Below, one piece after another: positions 23,871 to 34,149 of a stretch of DNA of 64,000 nucleotides. Numbering within the stretch: the first letter of the stretch is position 1; each line of letters opens with the position of its first letter. The notes beneath the pieces are model-generated. The model ran no database searches, was not told where the DNA came from, and saw only the letters and a program-made list of their open reading frames with translations. The stretch is taken from contig PSQN01000012.1 of assembly GCA_002989075.1 (NCBI GenBank), forward strand, positions 310,001-374,000. Reading direction: 5' to 3'. The DNA comes from Arthonia radiata. Its lineage: Eukaryota > Ascomycota > Arthoniomycetes > Arthoniales > Arthoniaceae. The position numbers were made by a program, and so were the translations under genes.

Positions 23871-24599
23871 TTATTCGCCGCCTCCAACATCACCGCCAGC
23901 ATCATCGCCTGCACCACCGCCAGAGGGCAGCTTGATCCTGACACGGTCCCACATGGTCAAGACGACGATAGCAGCGACCTATGTAAGCATTAGTTCCGAC
24001 AAGCGTCGCATACAAATCCAACTCACCAAAAGCTGGTCCGTACCAGGTTGAACTTCAATCTTCCAGCGCCGGTACGGCCAAACCACGATATGGGTGATAG
24101 TTGCGCGCGTCTCGCCATTCATCTTGATAAACATGGTACCATCAGCCCAAGCTAGCCTGCTCTTTGCCTCGACGGTGACATGGACATTTCTACCGTCCCC
24201 AACAACGTTTTCAAAATGCATATCAAACTCCTTCTTGTTCGCAAACATACGATCCCGACGCATCTTGATCGTCGTCCCATTCTGCAGTTCGACCAGATGA
24301 CGTTGCAGAATGTGCGTCTTGTGGATCTTCAGCAACGGCTTTCCGTCAACAGGTTTGAACTCTACAGTTGGTATCAGCTGGAGCGTCATCGACCGAAGAA
24401 GGCTGGAACTACCTCGCTCATGCTTCAACCACTCAGCTTTGGGCTTGGACACGTCGACAAGCTTCTGCTCCCCGGCATGGTCCAGTACGTCAATGCTAGG
24501 ATTGCCGGCCCAAAACCAGAGAAAGCCGCAGTGGACGTGCAAGGTCTGCTTCTCATCTTTCGTAAACTCAGGGGTCACGCCTATTTTCTTGCTACTCAT
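23871..24599 (-). CDS. LURP-one-related (Tubby-like) paralogue 4
   Basis: Exons 24599-24413, 24361-24027 and 23978-23871, giving 209 residues. Introns are 51 nt (GTAGTT, phase 1) and 48 nt (GTGAGT, phase 0). The start MSSKKIGVTPEFTKDEKQTL was chosen over an upstream in-frame ATG at 24656 because it lines up with its sisters. The barrel part includes KPLLKIHKTHILQRHLVELQ and VHVTVEAKSRLAW. The C-terminal hallmark is RRWKIEVQPGTDQLL joined to VAAIVVLTMWDRVRIKL. The tail is Gly/Asp-rich and ends GGGE. It has the TACGTGTCCT element 125 bp upstream. Confidence 0.78.
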
Positions 24600-24723
24600 G
24601 GCTTCGGTGTGCAGTGTGGCGATAGCAATATGCGAAGACAGTTTCGCTGCCGACAAGCAGCAAAGTTATGTCTACTTCAGGAGTTCCTGGGTAGCCGCGC
24701 AGCACGCACTCCATGGAAGACTG

Positions 24724-24733
24724 TACGTGTCCT
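24724..24733. promoter_or_regulatory. TACGTGTC element upstream of LOR 4
   Basis: TACGTGTCCT, 125 bp before the LOR 4 start codon. CGCAGCACGCA at 24698-24708 is shared with the LOR 1 upstream region. Confidence 0.5.
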
Positions 24734-25376
24734 CGATTACCACCCCGGAATCAGCTCCTTCGCCTCTACAAGTGATTTGTCCTTGCGAGCGTGGTGTAGC
24801 CCGCATTAAGAAGACGACTGTCCATGTCCTCGGTCACCTCTGGCGTTAGCTTCTTGGCTTTCACACGTCGCATGTTCTTGGAACGAAATGCTGCATGCAT
24901 TAAAGAAAAGGCTAGGTGTTCCCTTTCAGTTGCAGCGTCAAAGTCTTACCTTTGGCATGCTGAAACTTGCTTCCGAGAAGGCGCGTGCCGTTGCGAAGAA
25001 CAAGTTGACTAGCGCGGTGGAAGGGCGTAAGCTGACCGGGGGTCACGGACCTGCTCGCACTCTCAATGTCAAGTCAGGGCTTGCCTGTAGAAAATGTCCG
25101 ACAATGCAAAACCCAGGACATATACGTCTACGACCTCACGCTCATTCAGCACTCGTGTAACCGCGGAGTAGCTGGCAGCTTGGCATGATGGAAGCGATGG
25201 CTCTTCCAAGCTTGGCTTCCAGGTTTGGGGCGGCTGATATCGGTAGACGCGGCCGTTGTGGTGGCAACTGGTCGCACATTGCACGATGCGCTGATCGCGC
25301 AGGCATGCGGTGTACTTGGTTGATCAATTAGTCTGTGCTAGTCCGCAACGGACGTCAGCATCGATGTCTCGACGTT

Positions 25377-25832
25377 TTATGAACTTGCCTGCGAGCAGCG
25401 AGACGACTCAGCGTCTATCTTTGAGTTCTTTGCAGCTTCTTGGGTAGCAGTGTTCAAGGCGATCTCTTGTCGAGGAACGAGGCCATGTATCAGTTGCCAC
25501 ATAGCAGTCGTGACCGTCCGGGAATCGCTATCCAACTTGAACGACGCGAACACCGCCGTTCCTTTCCTAACCGGTAGCACTCGGCTTATATCGGTCAGCA
25601 ACAAGGGCACCAAGATGATGGCCATCAAAGAAAAGATTCTCCCTGCTGCACGGCGCGAAGAAGGGTATCGTCGACAGCAAGAAGACCAGCGAAATCGCTC
25701 TTTCTGCGACTTGATAAGAAGGTTGCCTTTGGCGAGTTTAAGCGGGCAGTACCAGTAACACAAGGATGTGATTGCTAGATGAGCATCGAACAGAGGTCTT
25801 GAATCAGGGTATCTATCCACCACTTTGGCCAA
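25377..25832 (-). other. Open frame overlapping the LOR 5 stop, putative membrane-protein remnant
   Basis: A 150-codon frame (from a TTG; no upstream ATG) that overlaps the last codons of LOR 5 in another frame. It begins AKVVDRYPDSRPLFDAHLAI, matching AKVVDRYPGWRSGFGAYLAI in the frame after LOR 6. It has one clear hydrophobic stretch, IFSLMAIILVPLLLTDI. It looks like a copy of a second small membrane-protein family carried along with LOR duplications, possibly lacking its 5' exons. Confidence 0.35.
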
Positions 25833-26606
25833 AGATGCAGCCTAAGGGATTACAACCTCCTCCTCCTTCAACATCACCACCACCACTTGAGCCAAATATT
25901 CCTGAAGCCTCGACCATTTTGATCGTCACAAACCCTGCACACTGCGCACGCGATTAGCATGTCGCCTTTCTGAAAGTTTGACGGACCAAAACTCACGAGA
26001 GCCTGATCCTTGTTCGGCTCGACTTCCATCGTCCAGTGCCTGAACTTGCTGAAACACAAGGGTTTTTTTATCGTCGCCATTTTTTCCCCATCACATTCGA
26101 TTACCAGCCCATTAAAATTCTTTCCAATGTGCAAGGAATGCAAGCTCAACTTGAACTCGCGTCCTGCTTTGTTCTTTACCGTGACTGAGAGACCGGACCT
26201 GCCGATGGCCTTTGTCAACACCTCCTTTTCTCCCGTCTCGATGTCATGAAAGTAGTACGGATGCCTATCTTCCCATGTGCAAGGATTGTGCGGGCGCCTC
26301 ACGTCGTAGAGGTGCTTGTCGTCCTTTCCGATCTTGCCGTGGATTTCTTGAGCGAGATTAGCGAAGGGTTCGGTCTGTGAGAGATGCCGGTGGGACGACG
26401 TGCAACATACGCTGGGTGCGCGAGAACGGGTTCCATCCGCGTTCGCAGTAAACGCTTGTGTCCTGGGAACCGCTGACCTTCTCGAAAATTGGGTGTCCGT
26501 ATGGCAAGAAGAGGAAGCCAAACCAGAGACTCCAAGAGAAGTGGACTTTATACACTGCCTTCTTACTCTCGCTGAAGCCCTCGTATACCTCAACCTTACC
26601 ACTCAT
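25813..26606 (-). CDS. LURP-one-related (Tubby-like) paralogue 5
   Basis: Exons 26606-26411, 26346-25997 and 25941-25813, giving 224 residues. Introns are 64 nt (GTATGT, branch CTAAT, phase 1) and 55 nt (GTGAGT, phase 0). The start MSGKVEVYEGFSESKKAVYK is followed by a Trp/Phe-rich strand and later ATIKKPLCFSKFRHWTMEVE, then PNKDQAL. The final exon begins CAGFVTIKMVEASGIFG, so the helix is less hydrophobic than in its sisters. It ends in a Gly/Cys-containing tail. An alternative acceptor 5' of this one would change the frame and stop at once, so phase 0 is preferred. It has TACGTGTCCT 138 bp upstream. The last codons overlap an open frame of a second family. Confidence 0.7.
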
Positions 26607-26743
26607 GGTTGTAGCTAGTCGGGCACTCTAAAGCAACGGTGACGATGTGCCAAGTGCTCGTAGGCGTGCATTAGCGGTCGTATCCTAAAAAGTGCGAGAC
26701 TCTATGAGCAGTCCCGCAACCTACTGCACAGAACTGAAGACAC

Positions 26744-26753
26744 TACGTGTCCT
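26744..26753. promoter_or_regulatory. TACGTGTC element upstream of LOR 5
   Basis: TACGTGTCCT, 138 bp before the LOR 5 start codon, identical over ten bases to the LOR 1 and LOR 4 elements. Confidence 0.5.
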
Positions 26754-26857
26754 CTGCTATTCCTACTGTCAGGTCCGTACATTTGACACGTTGAAGCTCA
26801 GTGTTTGCAGCAAGTCAATTGAAATCGTGCGAACGGTTGGATAGGGTCCAAAGCCAG

Positions 26858-26896
26858 GCGGATCAAGTTGGACTTCAAGCGGATCAGGTCCGACTT
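26858..26896. repeat. Degenerate 18-bp direct repeat
   Basis: GCGGATCAAGTTGGACTT and GCGGATCAGGTCCGACTT (15 of 18 identical), with further GGATCAG strings near 26960. It lies in the 1.3-kb gap between LOR 5 and the open frame at 27915; otherwise that gap shows no gene. Confidence 0.4.
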
Positions 26897-27914
26897 AGGT
26901 GTATCAATCCTATCCCTGACTTAACCTGAACGAATCACCTCTTCCTTACTGGACCCGGATGGATCAGATTGGGTCAGAGTTTAGACCTAAAAATATAGTG
27001 AAATCGAACTGAGCACCGAAAGATAGTAACAGATCAAGCACATAAATCCCTCCCTGTTTCTGATCCGGAGATATCAGTCCATGGTGAAGGACTGATCCTT
27101 TTGACTCGTTGCCGACTCCTGAAGGAGCACGTGGCAGCCCCAGGTGATGCGAAGAATTTACGTACCCCACTTTATTCCTAGCGTCAGCATCTCGTTCCTA
27201 GAACATGCGAGGGAGATCGATGCTGTTGCAAAGTTACAGGCGGCTAAAGTGATGTCAGCTCAATGATGGTGCTACGAGCTCATCGCGCATAGTCTCCTGA
27301 TCGGGCAATAACTTGCGGTCCCACAGATGCACTGTAAGAGCTGCGTAGCTTTTCGCATCAACACGTGTAAGGAGCGCATCCGTCGCCGACAAATATGCAA
27401 GGCTGGGGGGCGAGAGTGTCTGAGCGCAGCGATGTTAGCATCCTTACCGATACTTGCTGACAGATCACAGTTTCAAGCTGCTTGGTAGCAGTCGAGGATG
27501 TGGAATCAGGATGAATGTATGCATCTGCTCTCTGCTCACATCCTTCTTGATAGAGAATTTCTCATAGATGTAACGCGGGCGAGGTGATCCTCAGGTCCTG
27601 AGAGACTGGTTGTTTTCGACCACGGACATCCTGTCACTCCATAAGGATTCAGGGGCCAGGTAAGGATCGCATGACTTAGCGGCACATGACTGCAGCCTGG
27701 ACGGCACGCCGACTGGCTATAAGAAGGCCTTGGTCGCCAAACCCTCCTTCAGGAATTCAGCATTCAGCATTCGGTACAATGCAATGCATTGATAACCTGT
27801 GTAAGTGATCGCTGAGGTTGAGATGCTTCGACGGCCGAACGCCTCGCAAGTGATCAAGCGCAGTAAATCGATAAAGCAAGTCTGGCCAATTTGTCTATCG
27901 AGGCTCCGTCACGA

Positions 27915-28178
27915 TCAGTCTACCCGCTCAACCGCTTCCGTCACCGCCGAAAGATACGCCGACGCCGTCATCACCGCCAGCAGTCGAGTCGCGAGAAGTA
28001 GAATAACATCGACAGCGAGAACACACATGAGAGCGAGCTTTTGGAAAGTCCAAACTTGATGCCAGCCTCGGAAGACGGCCTTTCGCAATGACCACAGCGG
28101 CAGTACCAGTAAACAAAATGCTGTGATCGCTAGATAGGCACCGAAACCAGATCTCCAACCAGGGTATCTATCCACCAC
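27915..28178 (-). other. Open frame after LOR 6, putative membrane-protein remnant
   Basis: An 87-codon frame starting MVDRYPGWRSGFGAYLAITA, with two or three hydrophobic stretches (AFCLLVLPLW; LALMCVLAVDVILLLATRLL). The frame extends upstream through AVVVVVAKV into the LOR 6 last exon. It is clearly homologous, also at nucleotide level (shared AGGGTATCTATCCACCACTT on the plus strand), to the frame at 25377-25832. It may be the 3' exon of a separate small membrane protein; no complete gene can be built. Confidence 0.4.
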
Positions 28179-28179
28179 T

Positions 28180-28945
28180 TTAGCTACTACAACAACAACT
28201 GCACGGATTCAAGAGATTGAGGCCTCCTCCTTGTCCATCGTCATTCCCCCCACTCCTGTTTTCGGGCCTTTGAGTATCCCACATCAACGACGCAGCGATC
28301 TCACTCATCTAGACAAGCGTTAGCAATAACAACAGCCTTACATCTTAGTCACAGATAACACTCACAAGCAAGCCATCAACACCACGCTCAGGCTTCACGG
28401 TCCAGTGCATCGTAGAAAGCACAGGATGATGGGTAATGACTGCCAACGTCTCCCCATTGGATTTATCCTTCACGTCTACCGTGCCCATACCCACAGCGTG
28501 CTCCTTCTCAATGATGCAGTGCAATTCCTTAACGCCATCCAGCTTGTTTTGGAAGTTTACATTGTATTCCTTCTTCGAAGGGCCTGGTTTGTGATGTTTG
28601 GTGATCTTAATGGTGTCTCCATTCTCTATGGCGATCTCGTGGTGGTGGACAATATGCGATACCTTCAGCTCGCACAACTTATTTCCACTTTTATCCGAGA
28701 TATCTGCAATTGTCGTCAACATACGCCTATCGGAGGATGCTTGGAGGCAATACTCAGTACTCACTCCGTATGTGCTTCCATTCAGCCAACGGTCCCCAAT
28801 TCTTCCTGACTTTTACTATTTTCTTGCCATCCTTCTTGATCGAGAAGTTACACAGTGGAGCGAAAAAAAAGCCGGGATGCACTGTCCAGGTCTCTCCTTC
28901 TTGTGCAACGTATTCCTTCCATATGCCTATTTGGCCTTTCGACAT
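28180..28945 (-). CDS. LURP-one-related (Tubby-like) paralogue 6
   Basis: Exons 28945-28765, 28703-28366 and 28308-28180, giving 215 residues. Introns are 61 nt (GTGAGT, phase 1) and 57 nt (GTGAGT, branch CTAAC, phase 0). The start MSKGQIGIWKEYVAQEGETW fits the family. The barrel contains NKLCELKVSHIVHHHEIAIE, which aligns with LOR 4's KPLLKIHKTHILQRHLVELQ. The hallmark reads HWTVKPERGVDGLL followed by MSEIAASLMWDTQRP. The tail has a CSCCCSS end, unlike the Gly/Asp ends of its sisters, and this reading overlaps the membrane-protein frame. A TACGTGTCTT element lies 187 bp upstream. Confidence 0.74.
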
Positions 28946-29864
28946 CTTGTTAAACTCGTATTTTACGTCAATAAGGGCTTAAAGGTCTGACACGAGCGTC
29001 TCCTGCAGGATCTGAGCAATACGAGGATTCACTAGCAACACGGGGATTCACTCAAGCAATACGAGGATCAGGCATTGGAGCGGCCCGCACTGCCAGCTGT
29101 TCCTCAGCTCTGCCAAGGACTGCTCCAAGCGTACGTGTCTTCGGCCCCCAAAATTTGCTATACGTATACAACGCAATGGCTTTGGACGTGCTCACCGCCA
29201 TGTTAGGGGCGCAATCACCGATTGTTGCATGGCGACCTCGGAACACTTGCAGAGGCGCACAGTGTCGCGTGCATTTTGATGGACCCCGCGGTTGAAGTGA
29301 TGTTGACACCTGGCCTCTTCTATCGCCCAATGTGTCGGGACGACCTGCAATGTCAGCAAGACAAGCGCAATAGTAACCCCGTTACAGGCTCGCAAGCTTT
29401 GCGCAAGGTGGATGAGCCCATGTGATGATGATTGGGGACGTACCGTCTGCCCTTGTCATACGGTTGTGGAGCTGCGTATTGCACCCATGCGCCTGCTCAC
29501 GTCGGGCAGACGCTGGCTAGGCATTGCATTCCCTTGCAGTTCGCTGCTCTGCAAGAACGACATGCAGTTTGGCAAGGCGTATCGCATCACCCCTGCAGGA
29601 CCGCATAACGTCGATGGTCACGATCCCTTCAACCGTACCTAAGTTGGCACGTGACTGCTTACATGAGGACTCTGAGCAGCTCGAGGCGACTGCTCACTTC
29701 GTCTCTTCTTGGTGATGGTGTTGAAGTGTTGCAGGCGCACAACAATTTCAACAGTAATGGCAAGCATCTCGACAGCCATGCGTCAAGTAGCTTCGACTAG
29801 GAGAAAACGGCGGTTGGTTAAAGCTTCAACCATCTACGGGTTCGTAATCGTCATCGTCATTATT
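28946..29864. other. Intergenic spacer in LOR array
   Basis: About 0.9 kb between LOR 6 and LOR 7. It holds a short direct repeat, GCAATACGAGGAT at 29016-29028 and 29056-29068, and the LOR 6 upstream element. No gene recognised. Confidence 0.4.
29132..29141. promoter_or_regulatory. TACGTGTC element upstream of LOR 6
   Basis: TACGTGTCTT, 187 bp before the LOR 6 start codon, one base different from the LOR 1/4/5 ten-mer. Confidence 0.45.
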
Positions 29865-30738
29865 CTAGTCGTCGTCGTCGTCGCCGTCGCCGCCGTCCTT
29901 CTTCTCATCGGGCTTGTCGCTCTCGAAACTGAGCCTGACTTTCGGCCACATTAGCATGACAGCGATCCCAGCGATCTCAGGGCTTGTCAGCAAACATTTC
30001 ACACCGTCGGCATTGGATTTACACGTACCAAAGACTGGTCGACGTTGGGCTGAATCTCGATCTTCCAAGACGGCCACCACGGACTGATCGCAGTGTGCTT
30101 CATCGTAGCCACGACCTTGCCCTTCCACCTCACTTCGATTTTGTGCGTCGCAAATTTGCGGAACAAATTCCAGTCCGACTCAGCCCAGTGGATGGTGAAC
30201 TTTACCTTCTTGCCCTTAGTCTCACCGATGCGGCTGACGAACTTCATTTTGCGCTTCATGTGATCGAAGTGCCACCGGTGGACGTTCTTCCACTTTGCTA
30301 TCCGGCTCCTTGAGGTGTACTTGAATTCCTGCTTGTCTTTGTCGATGCAAGGGAACGATGTGAACCACGGCCTCTTGATGTAGAAGAGTCGCGTACCGTC
30401 CAGCTTGCGGAGGTCTGTGACGGTCTTATTACTACGTTCGAGCGGATGACAGAGTGACAGCAGCAGCACAACCTACCATACTTATGCCCCAGTGTCAGCT
30501 GGTGCCTGACTTTGAGCAGTTGCTTTTCTTTGCCGTCGTCGGTGATCTTCATGACCTTAGGATAGAGAGCCGGGAACGCCATCCAGTGCGAGCGAAGCTT
30601 CAGCTTGACGATCTTGTTTTCGGTGAACTCCTCGTAAAGGCCTACTTTTGGGGGCTCCGGTGGTGGCTCTAATTCCGCTCCCAGTCCCGCCTCCAGCCCT
30701 TGCAGTCGCGCTTCCCATGGCGGCTTTTCGTCCTTCAT
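29865..30738 (-). CDS. LURP-one-related (Tubby-like) paralogue 7
   Basis: Exons 30738-30477, 30414-30029 and 29975-29865, giving 252 residues, the longest copy. The N-terminus has a 30-residue extension (MKDEKPPWEARLQGLEAGLG plus a Pro/Glu stretch) before the usual KVGLYEEFTENKIVKLKL. Introns are 62 nt (GTAGGT, phase 1) and 53 nt (GTACGT, phase 0). The barrel includes KKVKFTIHWAESDWNLFRKF. The hallmark is SWKIEIQPNVDQSL joined to IAGIAVMLMWPKVRLSF. The tail is acidic (DGGDGDDDDD) instead of Gly-rich. TACGTGTCCA lies 140 bp upstream. It is the first gene of the array in the direction of transcription and perhaps nearest the ancestral form. Confidence 0.78.
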
Positions 30739-30877
30739 CCTTCAGAAGGTGACGCGCCCTATGTAGGCGGCAGTAATATGTGAAATAAAGGATTCTGCTA
30801 GGGAGCGTCTGCAGGATGGAGTTGCAGAAGCGCTGAAGGAACAACTTGGAGCTTGCGGCGTTGAATCTGGCTCGCCA

Positions 30878-30887
30878 TACGTGTCCA
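30878..30887. promoter_or_regulatory. TACGTGTC element upstream of LOR 7
   Basis: TACGTGTCCA, 140 bp before the LOR 7 start codon. Confidence 0.45.
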
Positions 30888-30961
30888 GCGCGTATTCGTG
30901 CTTGACCGCACTGTTGTCCTCGCATAACTACCACTTGGGGCTGCCGTGCCGCGCATCTCGT

Positions 30962-31336
30962 TCAGTCATCATTATGCGAGCCTAGCGGGCCCGACATCAT
31001 TTGCGCGTACGCAAAGCCTGCTGTGTTGAGGGAAAAGTACTGGGCATGCGTAAGGATTGCCGACGACGTTAACTTTTTGTCTAATCGTTTAATCGTTGAA
31101 ACCGCATGCGGCAATACTATTGCCGCGTTATGTGCCAAATCCTCCGACGAGTTGTGAGGGGGCGCAGACGTTTGACACGTGTCTTCAAGTGTTTCAAAGT
31201 CAGAAGGCGGCACAAGCGGCTTTTTGAAGAGGTAGCTCCGCCGCGTCGTGACCAACCATGATATCACGCAACAATGCGCGTCAGTGAACTCATCTCGAGA
31301 TATTGGGTCCACATCCTGTGCGGATAGCGGATGCAT
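30962..31336 (-). other. Unassigned open frame
   Basis: A 124-codon frame in the 1-kb gap between LOR 7 and the secreted-protein family. No domain, signal peptide or family is seen. It may be chance or a relic. Confidence 0.25.
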
Positions 31337-31778
31337 AAGGATCGGAAGGCTTCAGGCGTGCCGTCTGTTCTGGCATTCTGGTGCACTCATCAGCAAAGAC
31401 GCTACTTACCACGGTCCACAGTATTGCACAGTCTGCTTTGAGGATCGCCAACAAGAATGAAACAGTTCAAGTATCTGATCCGTTGTAGTGCGCATATTGC
31501 GCTCGGTGGGCTTCGTAGATTCCCTGCTCGGCGTGCATACTGTACGGTTTGTTTGTCTCTCTGATTCGATGACGGTACCTATAAGGGCTGCCTACGCTTG
31601 CTACGTGCCGGAGGCAACACTTTGGTGCGCCACCGGGTCATACTAGGGACACTGCATGTTGAATCGTCCTTGGTGCATTGTGGCCTTCTGCGATTTCTTC
31701 AATCAGCACGGATCGAGCGCGCTTCCATACTTACTTTAGCTGTTTGGATAGCTCGCCCGCGAACCGTGCGGAGGCATG

Positions 31779-32457
31779 ATGCTCAAATACCATGTGTGTC
31801 GCTGCCAGATGACTCACTCGGCGCTCGAGCGCTCAAATTGACAGACACTGCAGCTCTCCATGATTCTGCCCCTCACAACTCTTGCACTGGCAGAGGGAGG
31901 GCCAGACTTCTTTTACACAGAATACTTCAGTCACGAGGCTTATGCCAAAACTTGTGCGACCGTCGGTGATTTCGCAGCCTACGTGGATGTGATTAATTAC
32001 GGCACCAAGAGACTGATAGATGGCTGTCACGACGTACCGTACGACATGACGGCCAACTACTTTTACACACAAACAGTGTGGTTTTATGCCAACATCACAT
32101 CTCTTTGAAGGCGAAGGCTGCCATGGCGACTGTACGTTGGAAGCGACGTTTGATGCACATCTTTGAGGCCCTTTGATGCTTACTGAAGTGATAGGGATCG
32201 AGGTCGAGACGAATGCACATCCTGACCCCAAGAACGCTGCGCCCCAAAATTGTCACTTTACAAGCAACTATCCACCGCATATAAGAGAACACAAACTCAA
32301 GGAGTATAGGAGTTTCAAGCCGATCGGACGAGGGACAGCAGCCTTGCCTTCGAAGTATTCGAAGCCTGGATGCGACGGTGGGGTTGGTAAGACGTCGCTG
32401 GAGGGAGCTTTCGAGATATATTCTTCGAGTATATCAACTGCCGAAAAGGTCCCTTGA
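31779..32457 (+). pseudogene. Small secreted protein family, copy 1 (decayed)
   Basis: Homologue of the secreted-protein family. It has a five-codon first exon (31779-31793), a 60-nt intron, a signal-peptide-like start LSMILPLTTLALA, the core LIDGCHDVP...HLFEGEGCHGD, a second intron (32132-32194, phase 1) and the family end YRSFKP. The copy appears broken, with about one break. It has a longer C-terminus than its relatives. Function of the family is unknown; the Cys pattern and signal peptide point to export. Confidence 0.55.
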
Positions 32458-32761
32458 CGTTTATGAGAGGGCGCTGCTGCAGCTCTTTTTATACGTTGCG
32501 ACTGTGATACGCTAGAAAAGGTTCGAGAGTGCAGAAGAGTTTCTCTACGCAAAAGCGGCGTTCTTTGATCCTCAGCAGACCTCAGAGCGTCGTATTAGAG
32601 AATGCCTTAAAACTTGTCGAAGAGCTAAGGCTTCAGTGACTGCGCAGAGACAGTCGGTGTGGCATCGTTTGTAACTTTTTCAGCTCGCTTATGTCAGCAT
32701 GTGTTATGACGAAGGACTATCCGTGTTTACTCTGCTCTCGATATTGACGTATCTTATAGCT

Positions 32762-33237
32762 GCTTGCTGCCCTTCCGTTTGCCATTCGAGCTTTTGCCGA
32801 CGAGCCAACGGTCTCATACGTTGGCTATCTTAGCCCGACTGGATGCTAGGGCGAGACTCCCCAGATTGTCCACGGGAACTTGGGCCTCTCAGATGAGTGC
32901 CAAGCAGTGCCGAACGACATGGGTCGCAACGCTTTCTACTGGATAACATCGGTCCAGACTCCAAGCTTCTTAGTTCATCTATTCGAAGGCAACTGCTGCC
33001 ACGGCGATTGTATGTGATCAAATAGATCAGTAGAATGTGTCCCGACTGACCTCAAGCGCAGGGGCGGAGGTTAAAATCAACCCCTACCCTCGTCCTGGGG
33101 ATCCGCGCACCCTTGAGATCAACGACTGCCAATTGTTGGAAGCGCTTCCAACCCATATCAGAGATCGGAAGTCCGGTGCGTCCAAAAGCTTCAAGCCCGA
33201 AAGCTTCAAGCCCGCAGGACTTGCTCCTCTTCAGTGA
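32762..33237 (+). pseudogene. Small secreted protein family, copy 2 (decayed)
   Basis: It carries a signal-peptide-like LLAALPFAIRAFA, the core DECQAVP...VHLFEGNCCHGD, an intron at the same phase-1 site as copy 1 (33010-33061), and an end with SKSFKPESFKP in which the terminal motif is doubled. It appears broken, with at least one break. No first exon could be assigned with confidence. Confidence 0.5.
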
Positions 33238-34149
33238 GGAAGCAGGAAACGGCAGGATGAGCGGGGCGAGGCGGAGATGAAACGAAATGGAAATTAGCGG
33301 GGCCTCATCAGAGGTATCGTGGCTCGTCATGACCCATGAGCACGCGTGAAAGATATGCCACTTTTTACTATCCCAGCATATTCTAAGAATATCTTCTATT
33401 AGCTGAGCCTGTTGTCAGCAACTTCTCTCGTGCATGCAATCGCGTTGCTTCAAGACTGATGATGTATTGCGAGACATATGGTCCGAACAGTCTGCAGCAT
33501 TTCCGGATTCTCAATGGATATGAAAGACATCTAAGAGCACCCTCAATGCCCTAGGTTTTCTCACCAGATGATGCCGTTAGAAGCCACGTAGGACCCATTC
33601 AACCCGGACATAAAGGACTATGCAGCAGCATATCAGAGCATCCTCGCTCACTGAGCTCGTGAGGTAGGTTTATATCAAGGGTGCAGGTCATGGCAACAGC
33701 TCCTAAACGAGGCGCACACCGTACGACCAAGGCATTATAGAGCTCCCTAATCTTCCTCTGCCGTGCTACAATACTGCCATGTGCAAGCATGAAGGCTGCT
33801 TGTGTCGGACTCGAGTCTTTCCAAGTAGTCAGCCCATCACCCTCACGGATTGGCCCTCACGGCTGGAGTGCTCGAGGCGTCTATAAATGGACCAGGCCGG
33901 CAGGCCGATTGCCTCCGTGGACGAGTGTCCACAGATGCGGTCCGCGCTCATGCTCCTCCCAAGGCTTCACTCTAAAAGCCATAAAGACGGTCGCTTACGC
34001 CGCTTTCCAGCACGAAGGAACTGTGCAGGGTTGGCATTGGACGTGCACCTCCAAAATACCCTCATTGGGCCTGCTTTCTGCCATCAAAAGACTGTCCAGA
34101 CTGGCTATCGCACTCATATCTCTGGACCCCTTATTAACCTTTCCCCAAG
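33238..34149. other. Intergenic spacer in secreted-protein cluster
   Basis: About 0.9 kb without a recognisable gene. A TATA-like CTATAAAT near 33890 lies about 260 bp before copy 3. Confidence 0.4.

Noticed and set aside
29412-29642. 76-codon plus-strand frame between LOR 6 and LOR 7
   Set aside because: No start context, signal peptide or homology recognised; length is within chance.
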